Positions 17,621-25,437 of a stretch of 64,000 nucleotides of DNA are shown here, one piece after another. The notes beneath the pieces were generated by a model, which did no database searches, had not been told where the DNA came from, and saw only the letters and a program-made list of their open reading frames with translations. Positions within the stretch are counted from its first letter, which is position 1, and each line of letters starts with the position of its first letter. Both the position numbers and the translations under genes were made by a program. Source of the DNA: QHXQ01 sp036389395 (lineage in GTDB: Bacteria; Acidobacteriota; Blastocatellia; Pyrinomonadales; Pyrinomonadaceae); contig DASVPY010000039.1 in assembly GCA_036389395.1 (NCBI GenBank), positions 44,430 through 108,429 on the forward strand, in the 5' to 3' direction.

Positions 17621-19171
17621 ATGACGAGCAAACTCAAAGTCATCATCCTCAAACCGAGCAAGTACGGGCCTGACGGGTTTGTGGAGAGATTCCGCTGGGG
17701 CTTCATGCCGAACAGTACCGTGCCCTACATACGCAGCATGACGCCCCCTGAGCTTGACGGGATACCCCTGGAAGTTCACACCATCGACGAGTACGTGCAC
17801 ACGAACCTGAGCTATCTCTCACTGCTGAGCAAGGCGGCCGGAGAAGAGACGTTGCTTGCACTCGTCGGTGTGCAGAGTCATCAATTCCAACGCGCCCTCG
17901 ACCTTGCGTTATACGCGCGCGCGCGGGGCTGTCTGGTCGTCATCGGCGGCCCACACGCGATGACGTGCGACACCTCTTTACTGCATGGGCGCGGCATCAG
18001 CTTCGCACTCGCGGAGGCCGAACTCGCCTGGCGGGGCATCTTAGGCGACGCGCTCAACGGTGAGCTGCGGCCCGTCTACGGTGCGGAACAGCGTTGGCAA
18101 CGGGAGTTGGAGTCTCCGGTCGTGATCCCGCCGTCGGGGCAAGACCTGCGCCGCTATTTCATGTCTATGCTCGGGCTATACCCGGCACGCGGCTGCCCTT
18201 TCGTCTGCAATTATTGTTCGGTCATTAAGATCGCCGGCCGCGCCGTGCGCAGCCAGAGCATAGAGACCACCATCGCGAGCCTCAAGGCGGCGAAGCGGGC
18301 GGGCGTGCAGTTGATCATGTTCACGTCCGACAACTTCAACAAGTACTCCCGCGCCGAAGAGCTGCTCGCAGCGATGATCGAGGAGCGCATCAACCTGCCT
18401 TTTCTCGTTCAGTGCGACACGCAAATAGTGAAGCAGGAGAGGCTGGTCGGTCTCTTATCGCGTGCCGGGTGCTTCCAGATATTTCTGGGCGTCGAATCAT
18501 TCAACCGCGAGACGCTATTGGCCGCGCGCAAGTCACAGAACCGGCCCGAACTCTACAAGGACATTTTGCGGTTATGCCGGCACCACCGCATCTACGCGCA
18601 TTTCTCCACGATCATCGGCTTCCCGCCGGACACCAGGGCGAGCGTTGACCAGCACATTAAAACGGTCTGTGAACTCGGCCCCACGTGGGCATCCTTCTAT
18701 GTCCTCTGCCCGATCCCCGGCACAGAACAGTATGCCGACTTTCTCGCCAAGGGGATGATTACCGAAAAGAACCTTGACCGCTTCGACTGCACGACCTTGA
18801 CCTGGAACCATCCGAACCTCTCGCGCCCTGAGCTTCAATCGCTGATGTTTAAGGCCTACAGTACGTTCGAGTCGCTCAAACACACCGGGGCGAACCTACG
18901 GCAACTGAACTACAAGCGCGGCGGCCTACTGTCCGAGGCCATGACCAGCCTGGGCTACACGGTTTTTAACCGCTACTCCGCCCTCCGAAAGAACCACCCC
19001 ATGTCGGGCGGCGTCATGCGCAAAAGGCTGGATCACGTTAACGATTATCTGCGCCCGCGTCGTGCGTTTGCTGGCGTCGATCTTCTCCCCTTACCGCAAA
19101 ACCTGGCGCTGCCGCAGGCCGATCAAGCCCTCAACCGCATTGGCGATCACACGCTACAGCGTGCGTTGTAG
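17621..19171 (+). CDS. B12-binding-domain radical SAM protein
   Basis: A 516-residue cytoplasmic enzyme. An N-terminal cobalamin-binding-like Rossmann domain (about 1-150, LALVGVQSHQFQRALDLALY, VVIGGPHAM) precedes a radical SAM core with CxxxCxxC at C192/C196/C199 (RGCPFVCNYCS) and family strands LIMFTSDNFNKY, FLGVESFNRETL and STIIGFPPDT. The C-terminal helical region is unassigned. Members methylate or rearrange many substrates (lipids, hopanoids, natural products, tetrapyrroles). The base composition is lower in GC than its neighbours, suggesting transfer. The ATG at 17621 has GGAGA upstream. No pathway partners are adjacent, so the substrate is unknown. Confidence 0.88.
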   Translation: MTSKLKVIILKPSKYGPDGFVERFRWGFMPNSTVPYIRSMTPPELDGIPLEVHTIDEYVHTNLSYLSLLSKAAGEETLLALVGVQSHQFQRALDLALYARARGCLVVIGGPHAMTCDTSLLHGRGISFALAEAELAWRGILGDALNGELRPVYGAEQRWQRELESPVVIPPSGQDLRRYFMSMLGLYPARGCPFVCNYCSVIKIAGRAVRSQSIETTIASLKAAKRAGVQLIMFTSDNFNKYSRAEELLAAMIEERINLPFLVQCDTQIVKQERLVGLLSRAGCFQIFLGVESFNRETLLAARKSQNRPELYKDILRLCRHHRIYAHFSTIIGFPPDTRASVDQHIKTVCELGPTWASFYVLCPIPGTEQYADFLAKGMITEKNLDRFDCTTLTWNHPNLSRPELQSLMFKAYSTFESLKHTGANLRQLNYKRGGLLSEAMTSLGYTVFNRYSALRKNHPMSGGVMRKRLDHVNDYLRPRRAFAGVDLLPLPQNLALPQADQALNRIGDHTLQRAL

Positions 19172-19217
19172 GAGCCGACCGTTAACTAAGCCGGAATGTT
19201 TCTCATAGGCGCGGCTT

Positions 19218-19256
19218 TCATTCCGGCTTCCGGCTTCCGGCTCCTGGCTCCTGCCT
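19218..19256. repeat. Single-arm heptamer array (CGGCTTC/TGGCTCC)
   Basis: Tandem units CGGCTTC, CGGCTCC and TGGCTCC run from 19221 to 19256 and encode the C-terminus of the SRA-like protein; no inverted arm lies beside them. Confidence 0.8.
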
Positions 19257-19637
19257 TTTCAACGTAAACCGCCAGAGCATACGGTTCTCCGCGGGGTCGA
19301 ACTCGTGGCGGGCGGCGGTGACGCGCCAGCGGCCCATGTGCTGCCAGCGGCCCGTGCCGAGCTTGTTGTAGAGGGGGACGGCGTGCCCGCTCTCGATGGC
19401 GGCGAGCAGGGCGCGGTTGGCGGGGCTGAGCGGCTGATCGCCGTGGCGGCCCGCGCCGGTGTAGATGATGGTGTCGGCGTCGCCGCCCGGATGGTGGTCG
19501 GGATAACAGGGATTGAGCCGGCCGAAGTCCGTGAGCAGCGAGACGAGCCGGCCGTCGCGCTGGTAGACGCCGTTGCGTATGCGGTGCGTCCGCTGCACCT
19601 CGGCCCAAGTGAGAATCGCCCCCGTCCGTCGTCTCAT
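19218..19637 (-). CDS. SRA/YDG-like DNA-binding domain protein (139 aa)
   Basis: A small protein whose core resembles the SRA (SET and RING associated, YDG) fold that reads modified cytosine: GVYQRDGRLVSLL, then DADTIIYTGAGRHGDQPL, SPANRALLAAIESG and a final strand MLWRFTLKR. In bacteria such domains are usually fused to nucleases of modification-dependent restriction; here no nuclease domain is attached. The start at 19637 is chosen because upstream frame is repeat-encoded. The last dozen residues (RQEPGAGSRKPE) are translated CCGGAAG/CAGGAGC heptamers, so the natural end may have been altered. The family call rests on pattern similarity. Confidence 0.6.
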   Translation of the reverse strand: MRRRTGAILTWAEVQRTHRIRNGVYQRDGRLVSLLTDFGRLNPCYPDHHPGGDADTIIYTGAGRHGDQPLSPANRALLAAIESGHAVPLYNKLGTGRWQHMGRWRVTAARHEFDPAENRMLWRFTLKRQEPGAGSRKPE

Positions 19638-19669
19638 CAAACGAACCCCCGCGTCCAGTTTCCGCCTAT

Positions 19670-19766
19670 CTCCGTGCCCCTCTGTGTGCTCTGTGCCTCT
19701 GTGGTGAATCTGGTTGAAGCAGCGTTCACCACGGAGGCACAGAGGGCACAGAGGGGGCACGGAGGC
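19670..19766. repeat. CACAGAGG-type hairpin upstream of SRA-like gene
   Basis: Left arm 19670-19709 (CTCCGTGCCCCTCTGTG...) and right arm 19725-19766 (TTCACCACGGAGGCACAG...) pair with few mismatches around a 15-nt loop. It lies upstream of the SRA-like gene on its strand. Confidence 0.88.
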
Positions 19767-19825
19767 TTGATCAGTTTAGGACACTACCGCTTCGTTCACA
19801 GATAGGATAACCGGCGACGCGCGTT

Positions 19826-20710
19826 CTATGTCGCGCCGAAGCGGGCGCGGACTGCGGCGGGCGTGTGGCCGGCGGCGCGCAGGGCGCGCAGGCTCAGGGC
19901 GTCGTGCCGCTTGGCGAGGCGCTGCCCGTGCTCGTCCGTCATCAGCTCGCAGTGGTAGTAAACGGGCGGCGCGTGGCCGAGCGCGGCGAGCAGGAGCAGT
20001 TGGCGCGCGGTGGACTTGAGCAGGTCAGCGCCGCGCACGACTTCGGTCACGCGCATCAACGCGTCGTCCACGGCGCAGGCGAGTTGGTAAGCGGGCACGT
20101 CGTCGCGCCGCCAGACGAGGAAGTCGCCGAAGTCTCGGCCCGCGCGGAACGCTTGCGCCCCCTGCCGCAGATCGTCGAACTCGACGAGCGCGCCGTCGGG
20201 CACGCGGAAGCGCCAGTTGACGCCGCGCGGCTCGGTCGCATTGACGGGCAGCGCGCCGCGCGCCGGCCGGCACGTACCCGGATAGAGCGGCTCGTCGTCG
20301 TGCGCTTGGGCCGCGTGTTCGTGCGGGGCTTGGGCGGCGCGGGCGAGGTCGCGGCGCGTGCAGACGCAGGGGTAGACGTAGCCGCCCGCGACGAGCGCGC
20401 GCCACGCCGCGAGGTAGTGCGCGCGCCGCGCGCTCTGCGTGTAGGGGGCGTAGGGGCCGCCCACGTCCGGCCCTTCCTGCCACGCGACGCCGAGCCAGCG
20501 CAGGTCTTCGAGCATGGCGGCGGCGAACTCTGGGCGCGAGCGTTGCGGGTCGAGGTCTTCGTCGCGCAGGATGAGCGTGCCGCCGCGCGCACGCTCGTAG
20601 GCCGTCCAGAAGGTGCGCGCGTGCCCCAGGTGCAGGTAGCCCGTCGGCGACGGCGCGAGCCGCCCGCGGTAAGCGCGCGGCGTGTGGGCGGCAGGCGCGT
20701 CGGCACTCAT
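19826..20710 (-). CDS. gluQ: Glutamyl-Q tRNA(Asp) synthetase
   Basis: A truncated GluRS paralogue (294 residues) that glutamylates queuosine at position 34 of tRNA(Asp) independently of the acceptor end. The class I signatures are present: APSPTGYLHLGHART (HIGH box at 27-30) and RLAKRHDALSL (KMSKS-like). The zinc ligands CVC and YPGTCR lie in the family position. The anticodon-binding domain is absent, as expected for GluQ. Lengths of about 290-310 are normal. It is transcribed after purQ on the same strand, with a heptamer hairpin in the spacer. Confidence 0.93.
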   Translation of the reverse strand: MSADAPAAHTPRAYRGRLAPSPTGYLHLGHARTFWTAYERARGGTLILRDEDLDPQRSRPEFAAAMLEDLRWLGVAWQEGPDVGGPYAPYTQSARRAHYLAAWRALVAGGYVYPCVCTRRDLARAAQAPHEHAAQAHDDEPLYPGTCRPARGALPVNATEPRGVNWRFRVPDGALVEFDDLRQGAQAFRAGRDFGDFLVWRRDDVPAYQLACAVDDALMRVTEVVRGADLLKSTARQLLLLAALGHAPPVYYHCELMTDEHGQRLAKRHDALSLRALRAAGHTPAAVRARFGAT

Positions 20711-20742
20711 GGGCGAAACAGAAGAATCGTGACAAGAAGGAG

Positions 20743-20830
20743 GGAGAAGCCAGAAGCCAGAAGCCCGGAGTCAGAAGATCACCACCCAGATGCGCTCTTA
20801 ACATTCTGGCTTCTGGCTTCTGGCTTCTCC
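20743..20830. repeat. CAGAAGC heptamer hairpin between purQ and gluQ
   Basis: A perfect 23-bp stem: left arm 20743-20765 (CAGAAGC units) and right arm 20808-20830 (TGGCTTC units), with a 42-nt loop. It starts 33 bp upstream of the gluQ ATG and ends just after the purQ stop. Confidence 0.92.
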
Positions 20831-20836
20831 CGCCCT

Positions 20837-21538
20837 TTAAGTTGGCAACGCGGCGAGCGTGGCGGAGAGCGAGTGGAAGAGGCCGCGGCCGTCGGCGGAG
20901 CCGAGGAGGTCTTCGCAGGCGCGTTCGGGGTGGGGCATCAGGCCGAGCACGTTGCGGGCGCGGTTGCAGATGCCGGCGATGTGGTCGCGCGCGCCGTTGA
21001 GGTTGGCCGCCTCGGTCAACTGCCCCGCCGCGTCGCAGTAGCGGAAGACGATCCGATCCTCGCGCTTGAGTTCCGCGAGCGTCGCGTCGTCGCAGACGTA
21101 GTTGCCCTCGGCGTGCGCGATGGGCAGGCGCAGGACAGCGCCGCGCCGCAGTTCGTTCGTGTAAGGCGTGTCGGTCGTCTCCACGCGGACGTTGACGTGC
21201 GCGCAGATGAAGTGCAGCTCGCGGTTGCGGATGAGCGCGCCAGGCAAGAGGCCGGCCTCGCAGAGAATCTGGAAGCCGTTGCAGATGCCGAGCACGAAGC
21301 CGCCGCGCGCGGCGAACGACTTGACCGACGCCATGACGGGCGAGAAGCGCGCGAGCGCGCCCGCGCGCAGGTAGTCGCCGTAGGAGAAGCCGCCGGGAAT
21401 GATAACGGCGTCGTAGTCGGACAAATCCGTCTCCTTGTGCCAGACGAAGGAGACGGGCTGCCCGACGTGCTTCGAGATGACGTGGTACGCGTCGTGATCG
21501 CAGTTCGAGCCGGGGAAGACCAGCACGCCGAATTTCAT
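20837..21538 (-). CDS. purQ: Phosphoribosylformylglycinamidine synthase glutaminase subunit PurQ
   Basis: Class I glutamine amidotransferase subunit (233 residues) that supplies ammonia to PurL. The nucleophile elbow is GICNGFQILCEAG, and the triad His/Glu are in LMPHPERACE. The N-terminal strand VLVFPGSNCDHDAY and the IIPGGFSYGDYLRAGA loop are typical. The start ATG at 21538 lies one base after the purS stop, so the two are co-translated; the longer open frame upstream is purS read in another frame. PurL is encoded separately at 13.4-15.8 kb. Confidence 0.96.
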   Translation of the reverse strand: MKFGVLVFPGSNCDHDAYHVISKHVGQPVSFVWHKETDLSDYDAVIIPGGFSYGDYLRAGALARFSPVMASVKSFAARGGFVLGICNGFQILCEAGLLPGALIRNRELHFICAHVNVRVETTDTPYTNELRRGAVLRLPIAHAEGNYVCDDATLAELKREDRIVFRYCDAAGQLTEAANLNGARDHIAGICNRARNVLGLMPHPERACEDLLGSADGRGLFHSLSATLAALPT

Positions 21539-21539
21539 C

Positions 21540-21791
21540 TCACTCGACCTCCACGCGGTAGTCCTCGATGACCGGGTTCGACAAGACTTCGCGCGCCATG
21601 CGCTCGGCGGTCGCCTGCGCGTCGGCGCGATCAACGGAGTCGGCGAGCGCGATCTCGAAGTACTTGCCCTGGCGTATGTCGCCGATGCCGCCGTAGCCGA
21701 GCAACTCGACGGCGTGTTGGATGGCCTTGCCCTGCGGATCGAGCACGCCCGCCTTCAGTGTGACGTAGACTTTCGCTTTCACCGTTCTCAC
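21540..21791 (-). CDS. purS: Phosphoribosylformylglycinamidine synthase subunit PurS
   Basis: An 83-residue accessory subunit that bridges PurL and PurQ in the small-type FGAM synthase. The family pattern is complete: KAKVYVTLKAGVLDPQGKAI, then LLGYGGIGDIRQGKYFEIAL, and AREVLSNPVIEDYRVEVE. It is normal length and immediately upstream of purQ. Confidence 0.95.
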   Translation of the reverse strand: MRTVKAKVYVTLKAGVLDPQGKAIQHAVELLGYGGIGDIRQGKYFEIALADSVDRADAQATAERMAREVLSNPVIEDYRVEVE

Positions 21792-21917
21792 CCTCGGGTC
21801 GCATTTTAAAGTAACTGTTGCGCGCCGCCTAGCGGTTCGCTATGATGCGCGCCGTTGCAAGTCGCCGCCGCCGCAGGCGCGGCCAAATCTTCCGAGCGAA
21901 ACGGAGCACGCGAGCTT

Positions 21918-22379
21918 ATGCAAAACCCTCCGCCCGATCCGAACTACGGCAGTGCGTACCCGCCGCCGCCCCCGCCCCCGCCGCCGGGCGGGCCCGGCGC
22001 GCCCGGCGGCAAGACCAGCATGGGCTTGGAGCCGAACGTGGCCGCCATGCTCTGCTACGCGACGATGTTCGTCTGCGGTCTCGGCATCATCGTCAGCCTC
22101 CTCTTCTTCCTGATGGAGAAGACGAGCCGGTTCGTGCGCTTCCACGCGATGCAGGCGTTGCTGCTCGCGGGCGCGGCCATCGTCCTCAGCATCGTGCTCA
22201 GCATCATCGGCGTGATCCTGTCTTACGCGCACCTCGGCGTCATCGAATACCTGCTGCGCCTGGTCTGCGGTCTCGCCTTCCTCGTGCTCTGGATTCTCGG
22301 CGCGATCAAGGCGTACCAGGGCGAGACCTACAAGATGCCCGTGGTCGGCGACATCGCCGAGAACATCACGAACAAGTGA
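21918..22379 (+). CDS. DUF4870-type small membrane protein
   Basis: A 153-residue inner-membrane protein with a Pro/Gly-rich cytosolic N-terminus (about 1-35) and three to four membrane helices (MLCYATMFVCGLGIIVSLLF, LLLAGAAIVLSIVLSIIGVI, LVCGLAFLVLWILGAI). The FVRFHAMQALLL segment between the first helices is the hallmark of the DUF4870/Tic20-like family, whose function is unknown. The ATG at 21918 is chosen because the Pro-rich start is typical; the longer frame is unsupported. It faces purB across a strong hairpin. Confidence 0.85.
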   Translation: MQNPPPDPNYGSAYPPPPPPPPPGGPGAPGGKTSMGLEPNVAAMLCYATMFVCGLGIIVSLLFFLMEKTSRFVRFHAMQALLLAGAAIVLSIVLSIIGVILSYAHLGVIEYLLRLVCGLAFLVLWILGAIKAYQGETYKMPVVGDIAENITNK

Positions 22380-22458
22380 GCCGGCGACGCGCGAGTCGGG
22401 CGACGACCTACGGACGACCCGACGAGGCGCACCGGCCCGACAACCAGCGACTCATAAC

Positions 22459-22508
22459 GCGCCGCCGGGGCGCGGCCGTGACCGTACACGGCCGCGCCCC
22501 GGCGGCGC
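22459..22508. terminator. Bidirectional hairpin terminator
   Basis: A perfect 22-bp GC-rich stem (22459-22480 and 22487-22508) with a 6-nt loop (ACCGTA) between convergent genes. There is no T-tract, so termination would rely on the hairpin or Rho. Confidence 0.75.
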
Positions 22509-22512
22509 ACTT

Positions 22513-23823
22513 TCACGGCCGCGCCCCTTCGTCTTTGAAGACGCGCGCGAAGACCGCGTCCACGTTGCGCAGGTACGTGCCGGGCGCGAAGACGCGCTCG
22601 ATCTCCGCGCGCGTCAGGTGCGCCGCGATGTCGGCGTCGGCCGCGACGCGCGCGCGGAAGTCGCCGCCCTCGTCCCACGTCCGCATGGCGTTGCGCTGCA
22701 CCCACTCGTAGGCCTGCTCGCGCGCCACGCCCGCGCGCGCCAGCGCCAAGAGCAGTTGCCCGCTGTAGACCAGCCCGCGCGTCGCGTCCAAGTTCGCCAG
22801 CATCCGTTCGGGGTAGACGACCAGCGTGTCGATCAAACTCGTCGCCTTGGCGAGCATGTAGTCGAGCGCGATGGAGGCGTCGGGCAGGACGACGCGCTCG
22901 GCCGACGAGTGCGAGATGTCGCGCTCGTGCCAGAGCGCGACCGACTCCAGCCCCGCGAGCGCGTAGCCGCGCACGACGCGGGCGAGGCCGCACAGCCGCT
23001 CCGACAGGATCGGGTTGCGCTTGTGCGGCATCGCGCTCGAACCCTTCTGCCCCGCCTTGAAACGCTCCTGCGCCTCGCGCACTTCCGTCCGCTGCCAGTG
23101 CCGGATTTGCAGCGCGAACTTATCGAGCGAAGACGCGACGACCGCGAGCGTGCAGAGGTATTCGGCGTACACGTCGCGCTGGATGATCTGCGTCGAGACG
23201 GGCGCGGGCTTCAGGCCGAGCCGCGCGCAGACCTGCTCTTCTACGTCTGGGTCGAGGTGCGCGAACGCGCCGACCGCGCCGCTGATCTTGCCGACGGCCA
23301 CGGCTTCGCGCGCGCGCTCCAACCGCGCGCGGTTGCGCCGCATCTCGTCGTACCAGAGCGCGAACGTCAGCCCGAACGAGGTCGGCTCGGCGTGGACGCC
23401 GTGCGTGCGCCCGACCTGCGGCGTGTCCTTGAACTCGAACGCGCGCCGCCGCAGCACAACCAACAGCGCGTCCACTTTCTGCAACAGCAGGTCGCACGCG
23501 TCGCGCAGCAGCAGCGCGTTCGCCGTGTCCACCACGTCCGAAGAGGTCAGCCCGTAGTGGACGAAGCGCGCGGCCGCGCCGATGTTCTCCGCGAGCGCGG
23601 TGGTGAACGCGATCACGTCGTGATCGGTCGTCTTCTCGATCTCGTGTATGCGCGCCACGTCGAAGCGCGCGCGCGCCTTGATCTCAACGAGCGCCTCGCG
23701 CGGGATCGTGCCCCGCTCCGCGTGGACTTCGCAGACGGCCAACTCCACGTCCAGCCACTTCTGGAACCGATTCTGCTCCGACCAGAGCGCGCCCATTTCG
23801 GGCAGGGTGTAGCGTGGGATCAT
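22513..23823 (-). CDS. purB: Adenylosuccinate lyase
   Basis: Fumarase-superfamily enzyme (436 residues, the usual length) catalysing the two beta-eliminations releasing fumarate in purine synthesis (SAICAR to AICAR, adenylosuccinate to AMP). The signature GSSAMPHKRNPILSERL carries the catalytic Ser on the mobile loop. The VGRTHGVHAEPTSFGL and HYGLTSSDVVDTA motifs are present. The ATG at 23823 is directly preceded by a heptamer repeat with no visible ribosome site. It is the last gene of a minus-strand run whose spacers are all repeats. Confidence 0.96.
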   Translation of the reverse strand: MIPRYTLPEMGALWSEQNRFQKWLDVELAVCEVHAERGTIPREALVEIKARARFDVARIHEIEKTTDHDVIAFTTALAENIGAAARFVHYGLTSSDVVDTANALLLRDACDLLLQKVDALLVVLRRRAFEFKDTPQVGRTHGVHAEPTSFGLTFALWYDEMRRNRARLERAREAVAVGKISGAVGAFAHLDPDVEEQVCARLGLKPAPVSTQIIQRDVYAEYLCTLAVVASSLDKFALQIRHWQRTEVREAQERFKAGQKGSSAMPHKRNPILSERLCGLARVVRGYALAGLESVALWHERDISHSSAERVVLPDASIALDYMLAKATSLIDTLVVYPERMLANLDATRGLVYSGQLLLALARAGVAREQAYEWVQRNAMRTWDEGGDFRARVAADADIAAHLTRAEIERVFAPGTYLRNVDAVFARVFKDEGARP

Positions 23824-23825
23824 AA

Positions 23826-23952
23826 GAAAGAAGTCAGGAGTCAGGAGCCAGAAGCCAGAAGAAGGAAGGCGGAAGCCAGAATGTTGGGGGCGCGGCCGGC
23901 CGTTCATGTTCCGGCTTCCGACTCCTGACTTCTGGCTTCTGGCTCCTGCCCT
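23826..23952. repeat. CAGAAGC/CAGGAGT heptamer hairpin upstream of purB
   Basis: Left arm 23828-23880 (CAGGAGT, CAGGAGC, CAGAAGC units) and right arm about 23909-23952 (CCGGCTTC, TGACTTC, TGGCTTC, TGGCTCC units). It fills the spacer between purB and the lipoprotein gene. Confidence 0.9.
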
Positions 23953-23955
23953 TTC

Positions 23956-24387
23956 TCACCTCAACGCGTCGGAATGAACGGTGTAGCGCGCGAGCTGCCA
24001 GCGGCCGTCGCGCTCGACGAGCGTGTAGGTCTCGATGGCGTCGGCGCGCTCGAAGCGCGTGTTGAAGGTGGCGGTGATGGAGTGACCGGGGAGCGCGCCC
24101 GAGGTCGTCTGCTCGTCGCGGCCCGAGACGAGCGCGCGGCTCAGGACGCGCCCGAAGGCGTTGCGCACGCGCGCCAGTCGCGCGCGGCTCTCGTCGGGCG
24201 TCGCCGCCCGCCGCCACTCGTCGGCCGCCTCCGCGTAGACCTTGTCGTCTCGGCCCGCGGCGATGTCGTCCGCGAGCGCGTCAACGGCCGCCAGCGCCGC
24301 CGCCGGCAACTCCGCCCGCCGCTCCGCCACGGCGCAACCGGCGGCGAGCAGCGCGGCGGCGAGGAGCAGACGGAGTTCAAGGTTCAA
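23956..24387 (-). CDS. DUF4019-like lipoprotein
   Basis: A 143-residue exported protein. With a TTG start at 24387 it begins with a compact lipoprotein signal peptide (LRLLLAAALLAAGC, lipobox LAAGC), giving a lipid-anchored protein. The mature part follows the DUF4019 pattern: AAADEWRRAATPDESRARL, then RNAFGRVLSRALVS, GHSITATFNTRF and WQLARYTVHSD. Function is unknown. The start codon and the first residues (NLEL) are themselves repeat sequence (TTGAACCTTGAACT), so the original 5' end was probably replaced. No ATG serves this frame. Confidence 0.65.
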   Translation of the reverse strand: MNLELRLLLAAALLAAGCAVAERRAELPAAALAAVDALADDIAAGRDDKVYAEAADEWRRAATPDESRARLARVRNAFGRVLSRALVSGRDEQTTSGALPGHSITATFNTRFERADAIETYTLVERDGRWQLARYTVHSDALR

Positions 24388-24491
24388 AGTTAAAGGTTCA
24401 AAGTTAAATGAACGGGCCAACCTCGACCGCTGCCGAGCGGGCGGCGCGTCCGCGCCTGCGAACCTTGAACGTTGAACCTTAAACTTTGAAC
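24375..24491. repeat. GTTCAAG heptamer hairpin
   Basis: Left arm 24375-24405 (GTTCAAG, GTTCAAA, GTTAAAG units) and right arm 24461-24491 (CTTGAAC, GTTGAAC, CTTTGAAC units), with a 55-nt loop of ordinary high-GC sequence. It overlaps the 5' end of the lipoprotein gene and ends before the MBL-hydrolase stop. Confidence 0.9.
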
Positions 24492-24500
24492 TCTGCCCCA

Positions 24501-25325
24501 TCACAACTCGATCCACGGCGTCGGGTCTTTGGGGTGCGAGAGCGTGATCCGTGTGTCGCAGGGGAAGAGGCCGCCGCGCTCTGTGAGCGCCATCTCGGCG
24601 GTCAGCTTGGCGACGTGCGGGTTGTTGGCGCGCTGCGACAGGTGCGCCAAGACGACGTGCGCCGCGCCGCCGTCGTAGCCCTCGCGCAGCCACGCGGCCA
24701 CGTCCTCGTTCGACAGATGTCCGGTGCGCGACAGTATCCGCTGCTTCAACTCCCAGGGGTAGACCGAGCACGCCTTGAGCATGTCGCGGCTGTGGTTCGA
24801 CTCGATGACGATGGCGGCGCAGCCGCGCAGCCGTTCGTTGATGAGCGTCGTGACGCAGCCGAAGTCCCAGAGCGTGGCGACGCGCACGCCCGCGTGCGTG
24901 GCCGTGAAGCCGAAGTTGTCGGCGGCGTCGTGCGGGATGGTGAACGGGTGAAAATCAATCTCGCCGATGCGGAACTCGTGGCTCGAAGAGATTTCGACGG
25001 CGCGGTCGCGCAGGGCGTCGGCGCGCTTGCGCGGCTCGTCGTTGCCGACGCCGTGGCGCTCGCCGACGTAGGCGTCGCGCGTCGCGCCGGAGATGTAGAC
25101 CGGACAGTCAAGCGCCTTGAGCAGCACGCGCAGGCCGCCCGCGTGGTCGCCGTGCTCGTGCGTGATGACGACGCCGGCCAACTGCGCCGCGTCGCAGCCG
25201 ACGAGCGCCATGCGCCGCACCGTCTCTTTCGCGCTCAGGCCCGCGTCCACCAGCACGCACGTCCGCCCCGCCGAGATCAGCACCGCGTTGCCGGTCGAGC
25301 CGCTGCCGAGGATGGTGAACCGCAT
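24501..25325 (-). CDS. MBL-fold hydrolase, YycJ/WalJ-like
   Basis: Metallo-beta-lactamase-fold protein of 274 residues, cytoplasmic. The metal motif is THEHGDH (H56, H58, D60, H61), with FTIPHDAADNFGF and VIESNHSRDML supplying the other ligands. The opening FTILGSGSTGNAVLI is the hallmark of the YycJ/WalJ group, implicated in DNA-end processing (5' exonuclease) in Firmicutes. The ATG at 25325 gives the canonical start; MALM upstream is repeat-adjacent. It is the second gene of the M16 - MBL - DUF4019 - purB run. Confidence 0.88.
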   Translation of the reverse strand: MRFTILGSGSTGNAVLISAGRTCVLVDAGLSAKETVRRMALVGCDAAQLAGVVITHEHGDHAGGLRVLLKALDCPVYISGATRDAYVGERHGVGNDEPRKRADALRDRAVEISSSHEFRIGEIDFHPFTIPHDAADNFGFTATHAGVRVATLWDFGCVTTLINERLRGCAAIVIESNHSRDMLKACSVYPWELKQRILSRTGHLSNEDVAAWLREGYDGGAAHVVLAHLSQRANNPHVAKLTAEMALTERGGLFPCDTRITLSHPKDPTPWIEL

Positions 25326-25437
25326 AAGAGCCAAGAGGCAGAAGTCAGGAGTCAGAAGTCAGGAGCCAGAAGTTAAGAAGCCGGAAACAGCAGAGACGGG
25401 TTTTCATTCCGGCTTCTGACTTCTGACTCCTGACTTC
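25326..25437. repeat. CAGAAGT/CAGGAGT heptamer hairpin
   Basis: Left arm about 25338-25383 (CAGAAGT, CAGGAGT, CAGAAGT, CAGGAGC units) and right arm 25410-25437 (CGGCTTC, TGACTTC, TGACTCC units). It spans nearly the whole spacer between the MBL hydrolase ATG and the M16 peptidase stop. Confidence 0.9.

Noticed and set aside
17413..17673. Short plus-strand frame overlapping the start of the radical SAM gene
   Set aside because: Overlaps a gene with a better start and ribosome site; no recognisable domain.
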